DNA of 50,096 nt from Treponema sp. (GTDB lineage Bacteria; Spirochaetota; Spirochaetia; Treponematales; Treponemataceae), in assembly GCA_024681195.1 (NCBI GenBank), contig JAILBH010000143.1:1-50096 (forward strand). Reading direction: 5' to 3'. Shown one piece after another: positions 24,388-34,300 of this stretch. Within the stretch, counting starts at the first letter, position 1. Every line of letters starts with the position of its first letter. The notes below the pieces were generated by a model that was not told the DNA's origin, did not search any database, and saw only the letters and a list, made by a program, of their open reading frames with translations. Made by a program: the position numbers and the translations under genes.

Positions 24388-25004
24388 ATCTTAAAAGGAT
24401 TAACTCCCATTCGTATGATAAAGTACAAAAACGCAACCAAAAATCCAAACAGATGCGTATAATGTGCTATATTCGAGGTACTAAAAATGCCGCTGACAAT
24501 TTCGATAACAGTATAAATCAGTACCAGAATAGGAGCCGGAATTGGGATTATGCCCCAGATAAATATCATCGAACGAGGATAAAGGACTGCATAGGCAAAA
24601 AGTACTGCATATACAGCTCCACTTGCTCCTAATAAAAATATTCGGTAACTTCCGGTAAAATAATAAAGAATAAAAGTCAAAACTGCACTTAAAATGCCTG
24701 TTGTAAAATAAAAAAGCAGGAATTCTTTGGAGCCAATGGCCTTTTCTACGCCTACTCCAAAGAAGAAAAGACCCAGCATGTTCAAAAAGATATGCCTGAA
24801 TCCCTGGTGCGCAAACATATAAGTAACAAACTGCCACCACATATGCTGGTACACAACAAGAGAAACATTCATTGCCAGGTAAAAAACCAGATTTTGAACA
24901 AAATTGCACAAAAAAAATACAATAAAATTTATGAGAATCAAATAAATTGTTACATGAAAGTACTTGTAACTAAAGGGGCGTCTAAAAAATGGAGTCTTAT
25001 TCAT
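24363..25004 (-). CDS. Rhomboid-family intramembrane serine protease
   Basis: The gene encodes 213 residues with six membrane segments. The catalytic Ser is in GASGAVY (S128), the His in NIAHYTHLFGF (H181), and the family HxxxN pair FRHIFLN (H71, N75) stabilises the active site. Rhomboids cut membrane-anchored proteins within the bilayer. All key residues are present, so it should be active. It overlaps the diguanylate cyclase gene by eight bases upstream and the secreted-protein gene by 25 bases downstream, showing tight coupling in one operon. The substrate is unknown; the neighbouring exported proteins are candidates by context only. Confidence 0.93.
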   Translation of the reverse strand: MNKTPFFRRPFSYKYFHVTIYLILINFIVFFLCNFVQNLVFYLAMNVSLVVYQHMWWQFVTYMFAHQGFRHIFLNMLGLFFFGVGVEKAIGSKEFLLFYFTTGILSAVLTFILYYFTGSYRIFLLGASGAVYAVLFAYAVLYPRSMIFIWGIIPIPAPILVLIYTVIEIVSGIFSTSNIAHYTHLFGFLVAFLYFIIRMGVNPFKIWKDNYRK

Positions 25005-26154
25005 TGTTTTCTTTTAATTTGTGTATTGCTGGATCAAAATAAGTTACCTGATTACGTCCATTATTCTTAGACATATACAGTCCGCTGTCTGCCTGATTTA
25101 CAAAAATATTTGGGAGTTCAACAGGGTTTGTCTTGGTATCAAACACAGAAACACCAACAGAAACTGTAACATGAAGATGCTGGTCGTTATAAACAAAATC
25201 ATAACCTTCAATCTTCTTGCGGATTCTTTCTGCAACCTTCATGGCTTCTGACTTGTTACCCTTACGCAGCAAAATGGTAAATTCTTCTCCACCATAACGG
25301 CTGGCAATATCTGTTTCACGCAAACTTGATTTAATAAGATTTGCAACAGAAATAAGAACAAAGTCGCCGCATTCGTGACCATAGGTATCATTAAACTTCT
25401 TAAAGAAGTCAATATCAAACATAAGAACAGCAATGTTTTCTTCCTGCTGGAAGGCTTTATCAATTGCTTCTGTAAGCTGATTAAAGAAGAAGTACTTGAG
25501 CTTAAGATGTGTCATCATATCTGTAGAAGACATTTCCATGAGCGAAGCGTTGTTAATTGCAACGGTAGCTAAAGATGCAATAGACATAATCATGTTCTGC
25601 TCATACTCGGTGTAAGTTGTTTCTTCTTCAATTGCAATACGTTCCTGGAGAATAAGAATTCCACTTAAGTGATTGTTCTTTTCTATAAGAGGAACAATAA
25701 GAGTTGGATTAAGATTTGCCAGAAGCTGCATGCTTGCATCATCATCTGTAATCTTTTCTTTAAGTTCAGTAAAGGTAACAGGCTTTTTTGATTCAAGCAT
25801 AAAGGTTGTAATGGAAGAAGCAACAGGAATTGAAAGCTTCTTTCCTGTGGTCATTGCCTTTGAAGTTTCAAGATTAAATACGTCATTAGTAATAGGGTCG
25901 CGGACAAAAATTTCGGCACCAAGAACGTGCATCTGTGCCATACAAATGTAAACGATGGATTCAAGAAGGTTCGAAAAATCCAGTGTTGAACAGAAAGATT
26001 TGGCTATATCAATGAGTTGTTCCAGGTCATAAATACGTTTTTCGTAATAATTTGACTGCTCAAGAATATCCTTATCCTTCGTCCTCGAAGTAGGATTATC
26101 CGCATGGGCTGCAGACTGAGAATTAATATTTTTGATAATTGAATCAAAATCCAT
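24997..26154 (-). CDS. GAF-GGDEF diguanylate cyclase
   Basis: The gene encodes 385 residues. Residues 40-205 form a GAF-like sensor domain (LIDIAKSFCSTLDFSNLLES, then NPTLIVPLIEKNNHLSGIL, ending with NNASLMEM). The GGDEF domain runs from 210 to 370: MFDIDFFKKFNDTYGHECGD binds metal and GTP, and GGEEF is at 288-292. A product-inhibition site, RETD, lies at 279-282. It should make cyclic di-GMP in the cytoplasm in response to a ligand bound by the GAF domain. It starts at the stop of the preceding gene (TAATG overlap), so both are one transcript. Confidence 0.95.
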   Translation of the reverse strand: MDFDSIIKNINSQSAAHADNPTSRTKDKDILEQSNYYEKRIYDLEQLIDIAKSFCSTLDFSNLLESIVYICMAQMHVLGAEIFVRDPITNDVFNLETSKAMTTGKKLSIPVASSITTFMLESKKPVTFTELKEKITDDDASMQLLANLNPTLIVPLIEKNNHLSGILILQERIAIEEETTYTEYEQNMIMSIASLATVAINNASLMEMSSTDMMTHLKLKYFFFNQLTEAIDKAFQQEENIAVLMFDIDFFKKFNDTYGHECGDFVLISVANLIKSSLRETDIASRYGGEEFTILLRKGNKSEAMKVAERIRKKIEGYDFVYNDQHLHVTVSVGVSVFDTKTNPVELPNIFVNQADSGLYMSKNNGRNQVTYFDPAIHKLKENNE

Positions 26155-27740
26155 TATTGAACATCTCCGCTTGTATTAATAATAACATAGTTTTTCATAA
26201 TTTCAAAAAATATTTTCCAATCAGGGTACTGAATTTCAAGATTATTTGTGTTTTCTTTGTTTCTTGAAGATATCATCAGAACCTTAAGATTAGAAATTAT
26301 TTCGCTGGAAGGCTTTTTGGAATCGGCAAGCAGCTCATCCAGGTTTCTATACAAGGTCCACAGCGTAGCAGAAATACTTTGCAGGAGTTCGTGGGCCTCA
26401 TTGTTTGTTGTTACAACCATTTTTTCGAGTTTTCTAAAGAAATCCTTGTCTTTATGACTGTCCTGAACATAACTTTGCATAACAGCAATACTGTTTCTCT
26501 GGTCATTTCCAAAGCTGTCTTCGAATTCCTGAAGCTTCTGGCTTGCATTTATAGCTGCATAAACAGTTGTAGAAAAAACAGATTTATATGTTGGATTGTT
26601 AAAGAATCCTTCAATTACAATATCGTTTAAAAGGCTCTTTATTCCTTCAGAAAGATAAATGCGCAGGAAGGTTTTAAGAATACGCATAGGAAGAATCCAT
26701 TGGAACGAAAGCGAAATTGTTGGCTGCAGAATTATGTTTGCATCCTGGTTGTAGCCAAAAAGCGTATCTAAAGTTGTATTCTTAAAGAGTGTAGAAACTT
26801 CGTTTGTAATCTGCTCATCCTGAATTTCTGATTTAATTCTCTGTTCATCGGCATCAAAACGATCCTGAAAGATGTTTGCAAACTCCTGACGTGGCGAACC
26901 GGTATAAGATGCAACTTCGGGTTCATAGGTAACATTCTGTTTTGCCAGGCGGATAAGGGTTTTTAGCTTGTCTACTGTCAAAACCTTGGAAATTACATAA
27001 TTTATTTTCTTTAGGCTCGAAACGTAAACATCGCTTTCTTCGTTTGAAAGAATTCCGCCTCTTTTAAGCTGTGCAATTGCAAGAACCTGGTCTGCGGTAG
27101 AAGTTGTAATCTTCATTCCCGAAACCTGATAGTAAATGTCTTCCAGAAGATTTATAGCCTTTGAAAGAGGAATTTCGCTGTAATTTGGCTGATAAGTAAA
27201 ATCACCCGGTTTAAAGTTCAAATCAAAAACCTGAAGGATTGGCGCAAAAGTAATATGACAAAAATCTACCAGCTGACGGAGCGAAAGAATATCCTTGTCT
27301 ACACGACGGAAGCTGTCTGAATTAAGCTCCTTTAAGATTTTTTCGCACTTAGTACGCTGGGTAATATACATTCTATCTACATTTTGAATTTCATTCAGGA
27401 TTGCTTCCTTGCGGGCGGCATAAGAAAGACTTGCAATAAGCTCCTGATATTCAGGAGAATATGCGGTCATAATGAGCTGAGCCTCGAATCTGTGCTGGCG
27501 GAGAGTATCTGCAGAACTTACCGTTGTAATAAAAAGATCATCCAGGACCTTGGTATTTCTATAAAGGCTGTAAATAGCCTCGGCAAAATTCGGCTCAAGA
27601 TTGCCGTTTTTATAAATTACAGGCCTGGAGTCTTTAAGTTCTGTTTCCAGCTTTTTTAACTGCTGTTTTTTTTGAACTTCTGGTGAGGATCGTTTAAATA
27701 TTGATTCCAAAAACTCGGAAATACTCTGAAATATACTCAT
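26154..27740 (-). CDS. Large spirochaetal protein of unknown function (possibly DUF5312)
   Basis: The gene encodes 528 residues, soluble, mostly helical, with no signal peptide or membrane helix. MSIFQSISEFLESIFKRSSP opens the protein, followed by a charged coiled-coil region (EVQKKQQLKKLETELKD) and later stretches such as FCHITFAPILQVFDLNF and QWILPMRILKTFLRIYLSEG. It resembles a family I know only from spirochaetes, possibly DUF5312; I am not certain of the number. TATAAT and aaggaaa precede the ATG. It is first of five coupled genes, followed by the diguanylate cyclase. Function unknown. Confidence 0.72.
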   Translation of the reverse strand: MSIFQSISEFLESIFKRSSPEVQKKQQLKKLETELKDSRPVIYKNGNLEPNFAEAIYSLYRNTKVLDDLFITTVSSADTLRQHRFEAQLIMTAYSPEYQELIASLSYAARKEAILNEIQNVDRMYITQRTKCEKILKELNSDSFRRVDKDILSLRQLVDFCHITFAPILQVFDLNFKPGDFTYQPNYSEIPLSKAINLLEDIYYQVSGMKITTSTADQVLAIAQLKRGGILSNEESDVYVSSLKKINYVISKVLTVDKLKTLIRLAKQNVTYEPEVASYTGSPRQEFANIFQDRFDADEQRIKSEIQDEQITNEVSTLFKNTTLDTLFGYNQDANIILQPTISLSFQWILPMRILKTFLRIYLSEGIKSLLNDIVIEGFFNNPTYKSVFSTTVYAAINASQKLQEFEDSFGNDQRNSIAVMQSYVQDSHKDKDFFRKLEKMVVTTNNEAHELLQSISATLWTLYRNLDELLADSKKPSSEIISNLKVLMISSRNKENTNNLEIQYPDWKIFFEIMKNYVIINTSGDVQ

Positions 27741-27790
27741 TTCTCTAGGGTTATTTCCTTATTATAGCAGAGTTTAGGGATAGGGGCAAC

Positions 27791-28747
27791 TTAGAAACCG
27801 ATAAAGAACAACGAGAAGAACATGTAAACGTTGGCGGCAAGAAAGAAAAGGTTGCCGACAAAGTGCAAAAAGCGGAATTTTCTAAGGTTGTAAAACAAAA
27901 ATCCTATAGTATAGAACACTGCCGAACAAATAAGCATTCCAAAACTGTATGTTGGAAGGTTATGATATAATGATCCGGTCATTGTATACAAAGAAACACC
28001 TGCAAGCGCATAAAGAACCTTGTTCAGTTTAAGATGCTTTCTTCCCGAAATTGCGTAGAAAATTACTCCAATAGCAGAAACGGCCCATACAAATCCAAAA
28101 ATTATCCAGCCTGGAAGCCCTTGAATTTTTGTGATTGTATAAGTTGTATAAGAAAAGCCCATACTTAAGAAAACAAAAATATGGGAAAGTCTATCCATTA
28201 CAATTTTTGGGAACATTGATGTAATTGCATGCTGAAGACAGCTGAAAATATACATCAAAATCATACAGGCACTATAAAGTGTGTAGCACACAATTGTAAA
28301 ACTGCGGAAAGGCATTCCATCACGGGCACCAAGGGTATCCAGAATTGCGAGGGCTGCAATGAACAAAGCAGCACCAATTCCCTGAACAATTGAAGATGCA
28401 ATTTCTTCGTTTGTAGAAAGGGCGCGCTCATTTTCCAGGAATTCTATAGCCTTCTGCTCCTGTGAAATACGGCGCTGTGCACGTGCTTTTTTACGTTCAG
28501 AGCGGGCATAATCATCGGCAGCATATTTTGCTTTAAGACGCTCCGGATTTTTTGAATATTGAATATGAATTTCTCTTACATTCTTTTCATAATCCTGTCT
28601 AAGCTTGCGCAGACGGTATTTTTTCTTTAATTTAAGAGATTTTAAAGTGGTTTTTCTTTTTGCCTTAAGAGCAATTTCGTCCTGGATTGTTTCTGTAACA
28701 TCCTGAATCGAATTCTGTACGTCTTTAAGGGTCTTTGGAATATCCAT
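27791..28747 (-). CDS. HlyIII/PAQR-family membrane protein with basic N-terminal extension
   Basis: The gene encodes 318 residues. The first 105 are strongly basic and helical (RKTTLKSLKLKKKYRLRKL, SERKKARAQRRISQEQKA) and unlike typical 210-residue HlyIII proteins. Seven membrane helices follow. The family zinc ligands are partly kept: His173 in SCLQH, Asp185 in MDRLSH, His295 in LHFVGN. The second His of the usual HxxxH in helix 7 is Asn299. PAQR proteins act as hydrolase-like receptors or have haemolysin-type effects; the role here is unknown. A caggagg site precedes the ATG. Confidence 0.82.
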   Translation of the reverse strand: MDIPKTLKDVQNSIQDVTETIQDEIALKAKRKTTLKSLKLKKKYRLRKLRQDYEKNVREIHIQYSKNPERLKAKYAADDYARSERKKARAQRRISQEQKAIEFLENERALSTNEEIASSIVQGIGAALFIAALAILDTLGARDGMPFRSFTIVCYTLYSACMILMYIFSCLQHAITSMFPKIVMDRLSHIFVFLSMGFSYTTYTITKIQGLPGWIIFGFVWAVSAIGVIFYAISGRKHLKLNKVLYALAGVSLYTMTGSLYHNLPTYSFGMLICSAVFYTIGFLFYNLRKFRFLHFVGNLFFLAANVYMFFSLFFIGF

Positions 28748-28764
28748 TTTATGCCTCCTGTTTT

Positions 28765-29538
28765 TTACAAACTTTTTCTATACAGTTCATATAATAAAAC
28801 GCCGGCCGCAACCGAAACGTTCAAACTGTCAATTTTACCGCAGGTTGGAATTGAAACAATGGAATCGCAGGTTTTGTGCAAAAGTGCGTCAATTCCAGAA
28901 CCTTCGCTGCCCATTACAAGCGCAGATTTTTTTGCAAAAGTCATCTGGGTACAGCTTTGACCACCTGCATCTGCTCCGTAAATCCAAAAGCCTGCTTCCT
29001 TGAGCTGTTCTGCGGTTCGTACAAGGTTTTTTACTACTGTTACCGGAACCCAGGCACTTGCTCCTGCACTTGCACGACCAATTACCTCGTTTGAAGCAAT
29101 ATTTGTTGCAGAATTGTGCTCGGGTACAACCACAAGAGCTGCTCCAAACTGGTCACAGCTTCGGATTATTGCTCCAACATTATGTGGATCTGTAATTTTA
29201 TCAAGAATTACTACTGTAGCGGCTTCTTTGCCAGATGCATTAAACTGCTTGAGCCATGCATCAAAATCAACAAGGTTAGAAGAGGCTGCTGTTTTTCCCA
29301 AAAGCTCCATAACAAGACCTCTGTGGTCCCGCAGACTTGGATCCAGAGAGCTTACAAGTGAATCAAGAGTTTTATCGTCCGTCTGTTCACAGGTAACTGC
29401 AGCCTTCTTTGCCTCTTCTAAAATCTTTTTTACACGTGGACCCGGCTTGCTAAAATAAAGTTTAAAATCTGGTTTAGAATCCTTTGGAAGAGAACGTATT
29501 TTTTCTTCAATGGCATGAAAGCCGGTTATAATTGCCAT
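28765..29538 (-). CDS. rlmB: TrmH-family 23S rRNA 2'-O-methyltransferase (RlmB type)
   Basis: The gene encodes 257 residues. The N-terminal substrate-binding part begins AIITGFHAIEEKI, typical of RlmB. The SPOUT catalytic part has ILDKITDPHNVGAIIRSCDQ (motif 1), VMGSEGSGI (motif 2) and IPTCGKIDSLNVSVAAGVLL (motif 3), which fold into the knot that binds S-adenosylmethionine. Likely target is the 2'-OH of G2251 in 23S rRNA; the specific position is inferred from similarity. It starts directly after the ychJ stop with no spacing, so it is translated with ychJ. Confidence 0.9.
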   Translation of the reverse strand: MAIITGFHAIEEKIRSLPKDSKPDFKLYFSKPGPRVKKILEEAKKAAVTCEQTDDKTLDSLVSSLDPSLRDHRGLVMELLGKTAASSNLVDFDAWLKQFNASGKEAATVVILDKITDPHNVGAIIRSCDQFGAALVVVPEHNSATNIASNEVIGRASAGASAWVPVTVVKNLVRTAEQLKEAGFWIYGADAGGQSCTQMTFAKKSALVMGSEGSGIDALLHKTCDSIVSIPTCGKIDSLNVSVAAGVLLYELYRKSL

Positions 29539-30036
29539 TTAGCGTCCGCAGCACTGCTTGAATTTTTTTCCGCTTCCACAAGGACATGGATCATTGCGGC
29601 CAACTTTAACACCAACACGCTTTACTGTTGTTGGAATTACATTTCCTGCAACATATTTCCAGTCGCCGTTAATATTACGGAACAAAGAAATTTCGTGGTG
29701 AACATCGTGCATCTGGTGAAGAGTATAATCGGCTTCAAATTCAACAACAAATTCATCATCCTTTTCACCTTTTTCGGTACGAAGAATTTTAAGCCCATTC
29801 CACTGAGACTGTTTACTCCAGTCTTCTGTTGCCTTACGATCAATTTCGCCTACTTCTTCGCCTTCAACACAGGAATTGATAATGTAATCAATTTCGTGCT
29901 TTACATAAGAGGAATAGCGTGCACGCATACAGGCTTCTGCAGTTGGAGCCTTTGTTTTTCCTTTAATAATTGGTTCACAGCATTCAGCATAAGTTTTGCC
30001 CGAACCACAAGGGCATAATTCGTTTTCTTTACTCAT
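29539..30036 (-). CDS. ychJ: YchJ-family protein with two SEC-C motifs
   Basis: The gene encodes 165 residues. A SEC-C zinc motif lies at each end: [15 protein letters not shown] (about 8-22) and [17 protein letters not shown] at the C-terminus. Between them is the YchJ core ([53 protein letters not shown]), an NTF2-like fold. The function is not established; SEC-C motifs bind zinc and often nucleic acid or ribosome partners. It has a strong leaderless promoter (TTGTAA-17-TAAAAT, seven bases before ATG). Confidence 0.9.
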   Translation of the reverse strand: MSKENELCPCGSGKTYAECCEPIIKGKTKAPTAEACMRARYSSYVKHEIDYIINSCVEGEEVGEIDRKATEDWSKQSQWNGLKILRTEKGEKDDEFVVEFEADYTLHQMHDVHHEISLFRNINGDWKYVAGNVIPTTVKRVGVKVGRNDPCPCGSGKKFKQCCGR

Positions 30037-30043
30037 AATTAAT

Positions 30044-30072
30044 ATTTTAGTGAATCTGCGTGACCTTTACAA
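30044..30072 (-). promoter_or_regulatory. Leaderless promoter of ychJ-rlmB
   Basis: TTGTAA (30067-30072), 17 bases, TAAAAT (30044-30049) on the minus strand, then seven bases to ATG (30034-30036). The predicted start is at the ATG. No ribosome site is present. Confidence 0.65.
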
Positions 30073-30113
30073 GTTGTGAAAATTTGTCATTTTAAAATTG
30101 GCAGAATTTGGGA

Positions 30114-31316
30114 TTAAAGCCCGCGAGCCCAGTCATAAGCACTAAGATATGGATCCGGGCGAATAACAGTATTAGAAGACCATATTTCTTTTATCTGGCC
30201 GTCTTCCCTGATAAGACCAATTCTTGCCCTCTTGTTCAAATGCTGATTAGAACCTTCAATTGTGACCATGCCTTCCGGAGCAATATAAGACATTCCCTTT
30301 GCAGCAATACGAATCTTTTCTACATCAAAGCTGCCGGCTTTTTCGCAGGATGCAGCCCACAGCCAAACAGCGATATAACCGGCTTCTACAGGGTCTCCAA
30401 CAGTGCAGTCTGAACCATAGCGTTTTTTATAATTTTGTGTAAAACGTCCGTTAATTGTTGTTTCCAGATTTTCAAAATAAGACCATGCAACATAGTTTCC
30501 TGCACAGTTCTGGGCGCCAATATTTTTGATTTCGGCTTCTCCAATTGAAAAACTCATAACAGGAATTGATTCTGTATCAATACCGGCTTTTTTTAGCTGT
30601 TCAAAAAAATAAATATTTGATTCACCGTTTAAAGTATTTATGATAACATCCGGCTGCTTTTCTTTTATATCTTCAATAATGTTATAGAAAGCTTTTTCTG
30701 TCATTGAAACATATTGCTCTCCCAAAATTTCTCCATTAATTGGTTTGAGCTGAGCCTTTATGATTCTGTTTGCAGTCTGAGGGAAAACATAATCGCTTCC
30801 AAGCAGATACATGCGTTTTCCAAAATTTTCTACACAATAATCTATTGCAGGAACAATCTGCTGATTTGGAGCTGCACCAATATACATAATGTTTGGACTT
30901 GCTTCCATTCCTTCATACTGAAGCGGATACCACAAAAGATTATAATGATCTTCTACAACAGTTCTTACAGCTTTGCGTGAATCAGAGGTCCAGCAGCCAA
31001 AAATAGCTGCAACCTTATCTGTTTCAATAAGCTTGGTTGCTTTATCAGAAAATACTTTTGGATCGCTGCATCCATCTTCCTGAACAAACACAATTTTATG
31101 TCCAAGAACTCCGCCAGAATTATTTATTTCTTCAATAGCCATAAGCTCTGCCTGAAGAACAGGAATTTCACTTACAGCCATGGAGCCGGTTGTTGAATGG
31201 AGCAAACCTATTTTTACATATTTATCCTCATCTTTTGCACAGGAACAAAGAGTCATAAGTCCTGCAGTAAGAATCAGTAACAAAGCTTTTTTAATTTTTA
31301 TTTCGTTTATCTTCAT
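30114..31316 (-). CDS. UrtA/amide-type solute-binding lipoprotein
   Basis: The ATG at 31316 (400 residues) was preferred over one 14 codons earlier that overlaps the cyclase gene. The signal (KKALLLILTAGLMTLCSC) ends at a lipobox-like LCSC; Cys26 is the probable lipid site. The mature protein is a type I periplasmic binding protein of the urea/amide/branched-chain amino-acid group: IGLLHSTTGSMAVSEIPVLQ, AIEEINNSGGVLG, AIFGCWTSDSRKAV, LLWYPLQYEGMEASPNI, GSDYVFPQTANRI, then SFSIGEAE and GDPVEAGYIAVWLW. No permease or ATPase genes adjoin it. It lies 25 bases after the propeller-receptor cyclase. Confidence 0.9.
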   Translation of the reverse strand: MKINEIKIKKALLLILTAGLMTLCSCAKDEDKYVKIGLLHSTTGSMAVSEIPVLQAELMAIEEINNSGGVLGHKIVFVQEDGCSDPKVFSDKATKLIETDKVAAIFGCWTSDSRKAVRTVVEDHYNLLWYPLQYEGMEASPNIMYIGAAPNQQIVPAIDYCVENFGKRMYLLGSDYVFPQTANRIIKAQLKPINGEILGEQYVSMTEKAFYNIIEDIKEKQPDVIINTLNGESNIYFFEQLKKAGIDTESIPVMSFSIGEAEIKNIGAQNCAGNYVAWSYFENLETTINGRFTQNYKKRYGSDCTVGDPVEAGYIAVWLWAASCEKAGSFDVEKIRIAAKGMSYIAPEGMVTIEGSNQHLNKRARIGLIREDGQIKEIWSSNTVIRPDPYLSAYDWARGL

Positions 31317-31341
31317 TTCTTGTGTATTTCCCTGCAAACAA

Positions 31342-34300
31342 TCAGATGATGACTTCAAAGGTTTTCATCATACCCTTTCCTTTAATCTTACATTCAATCG
31401 GGTCACTGAATTTAAATTCAGAACCTTCCAGTGCATTTTTTAACGTATCTGTAATTCTTATTCCACCAGGATTAGCGGCACTTTCCATTCGGCTGGCAAC
31501 GTTTACCGTGTCGCCCCAAACGTCGTAAATAAATTTGGTAGTACCAATTACTCCGGCAGTTACTGGTCCGCAGTTTAGACCAATACGTATATTAAATTTA
31601 ATATCTGCAGATTCATTATATTTTGCAAGATCCTCGTAAATTCCTTTTGCAAACATAATCATAATTCTTGCGTGATCAGGATTTTCTTCCGGGATACCGC
31701 ACGCAGCCATATAGGCGTCTCCAATTGTTTTAATTTTTTCTACACCCATACGTTTTGCACGTTCATCAAAAAGACTGAACAGTTCATTAAGAGCGGTTAC
31801 AATTTCTTTAGCTGTATGTCCACTCGAAATTGTTGTAAAGCCTACAATATCAGAGAACAACAGCGTAACGTTATCAAAGTGTTCTCCGAATGATTTGTTT
31901 CCGGTTGTTTCCTTAAGCTTGTCGGCAATTTTTTCTGGAAGAATGGAACGCAAAAGATTTTCGGATTTATGTTTTTCCTGTTCAAGAGCTGCAGTTCTAA
32001 CCTTTACCAAAGCTTCGAGTCTCAAATTTTCTTTTTTGATTCTCTGTTCACGAGAACGGAAATAAAGACCTGCACTTGTTATCATAAGAATAATCAGAAC
32101 AACCCAGAAGCCCGCACGCTGATAAAGATACGGCTTTTGCCACAAGAACATTACTTCATCATTGTTAGATTTTAAGCCGTTTCCGTTGATTGCATAAACA
32201 ACAAATGAATGCTTTCCCGGTGTAATATTTGTGTAAGAAACTACACGATTCATATCTGGTGCAGAATAGTCTGCATCAAAATTTGTAAGCATGTGTGAAA
32301 AAAGAATTCGTTCCGGAGCATCAAAGCTTAAACCTGTAAACTTAATATCAATACGTTTGGTACCAGGTTTAAGGATAAACAGTTCATCGTTTGTCTTGTA
32401 TTCAACGTTGTCAACAAGAATAGATTCAATTTGAATAAGAGGGCTTATGTTGTTCTGGTTTACTTTTAGAGGATCATAAATTGCTATTCCATCTACCATT
32501 GTAAACCACAATCGGCCGGTTTTATCTACTAAAGAAAGAGCTGTAGAAGTTGGTCCGTCTGAATCAAGTCCGTCATTCTTGCTGTAATATTTTGTATTTA
32601 CAGAGCATGTTTTGGCGCTAAAGAAATTAATGAGCTCGTCTTTCGAAATAGATGCAATTCCATGGTTATTTGTAATCCAGGCATTTCCGCGCTGATCAAA
32701 CAAAACCTGAAAAACAGAATTTGTTCCAAGACCTGTTTCGGAATTTAAAGTTGCACATCTAAAACGCAATCCCTTAGAAGCATCAAAATCTTCTATTCGT
32801 GTTATGCCACTTCCTGTACAAATCCAGAAATTTTTATCTGCATCCTGAGTTATTTTAAATATTACGTTTCCGGCAATTCCATAAGAAGATGTAATTCTTG
32901 CAAAAACTTCTTCGTTTTTCATAAGGTAAATACCACCGCCATCTGTTCCAATCCAGATAATTCCGTGGCTATCCTTATAAATTGTCATTACGTATTCTGT
33001 TTCGAGCCCCTGTGCCTGACGGATATTATTTATACTTCCATCCGCATGAATAATACTCAAACCCGTAGTTGTACCTACATAATATTCCTGCGGATTAATT
33101 TCTACGGCAACACGAACCTTGTTTCCAACAAGACCTTCATCCATAGACCAGGTCTTTATATTTTTTCCATCATATAAAATCTGTCCCGGAGCAGTATAAC
33201 AGCTTGCAAGAATCTTTCCATCTTTGGTAGCTTCTACGTGCCTGATTCTAAGCCCTTTTGTAAATTCTGTAAGCTTATTTGTTTCCAGTTCATCATTTCT
33301 ATAGCAGAAAACACCAACATCTGTTCCAGCCCAGACTCTTCCATCTGCATCTTCGGCAAGAGCATTAACGGTAACACCAAGACGACTAAGTTTAAATTTA
33401 CCCAGGGTCATTTTTCCAATACCGTTGCGGTCTGTTGCAAACCAGATATTGTCTTCTCTGTCTTGAATGATTTTGTTTATATTTGAACCTACAAGTTCTT
33501 CGGCACCCTTATACTCAATAAACTCACCGTTTGAATAAACTACAAGACCTTTTTCTGTTCCAAACCAGATATTACCCTTCTTGTCTTCAAGAATTGTAGT
33601 GGTTGGAACTGTATCAAGAATTGTTCCGGTATGAATAATTGCTGCATTACTGTTTATCATGCGGCAAACACCTTTGTCTCCAAGCCCAATCCAGAATACC
33701 CCCAGCTTATCCTGATACACAGAGGTTGCAAAATAAGTACCAAATTTTTCAAATTCCAGCAGCGGTCGAAAAACCCCGTTTGTATACAAAAAGAAACCGT
33801 TTTCATTCGAAATTGTAAGCCATACGCGGCCAACGTTATCACAAAAAATGTGAGAAGCTATTACACCGTTTGCCGTTGTTCCCGGAGCAAACTGCGGATT
33901 CATTAGCTTTCCGTCTGGTGTTAAGAATACAACACCTCCTGCGGTTCCAACCCAGATGTTTCCTTCTGAATCTTCTGTAAGGGCACGAATAGAACTGTTT
34001 GGGAGTCCATCTTCAAGAGTATAAAGCTTGTTTTCGGTTTCAGAGATTTTTTGAAGACCTTCGTCGTTTGAACCAAGCCACAAGTTTCCGTGCGAATCCT
34101 GAAGAATTGCACGAACAGAAACAATGCTCAAATCACTGTCTAAAGACCTGTTAAAGGCTTTAAAATCAACTCCATCAAAGTGTACAAGACCTTCATAGGT
34201 TCCAATGTTTATATATCCGTCTGTAGTCTGATAAATATCGTTTGCTGTTGTTCCAGAAAGCCCACCAAAGGCACTCCAGGATTGATAAACATAATTATCA

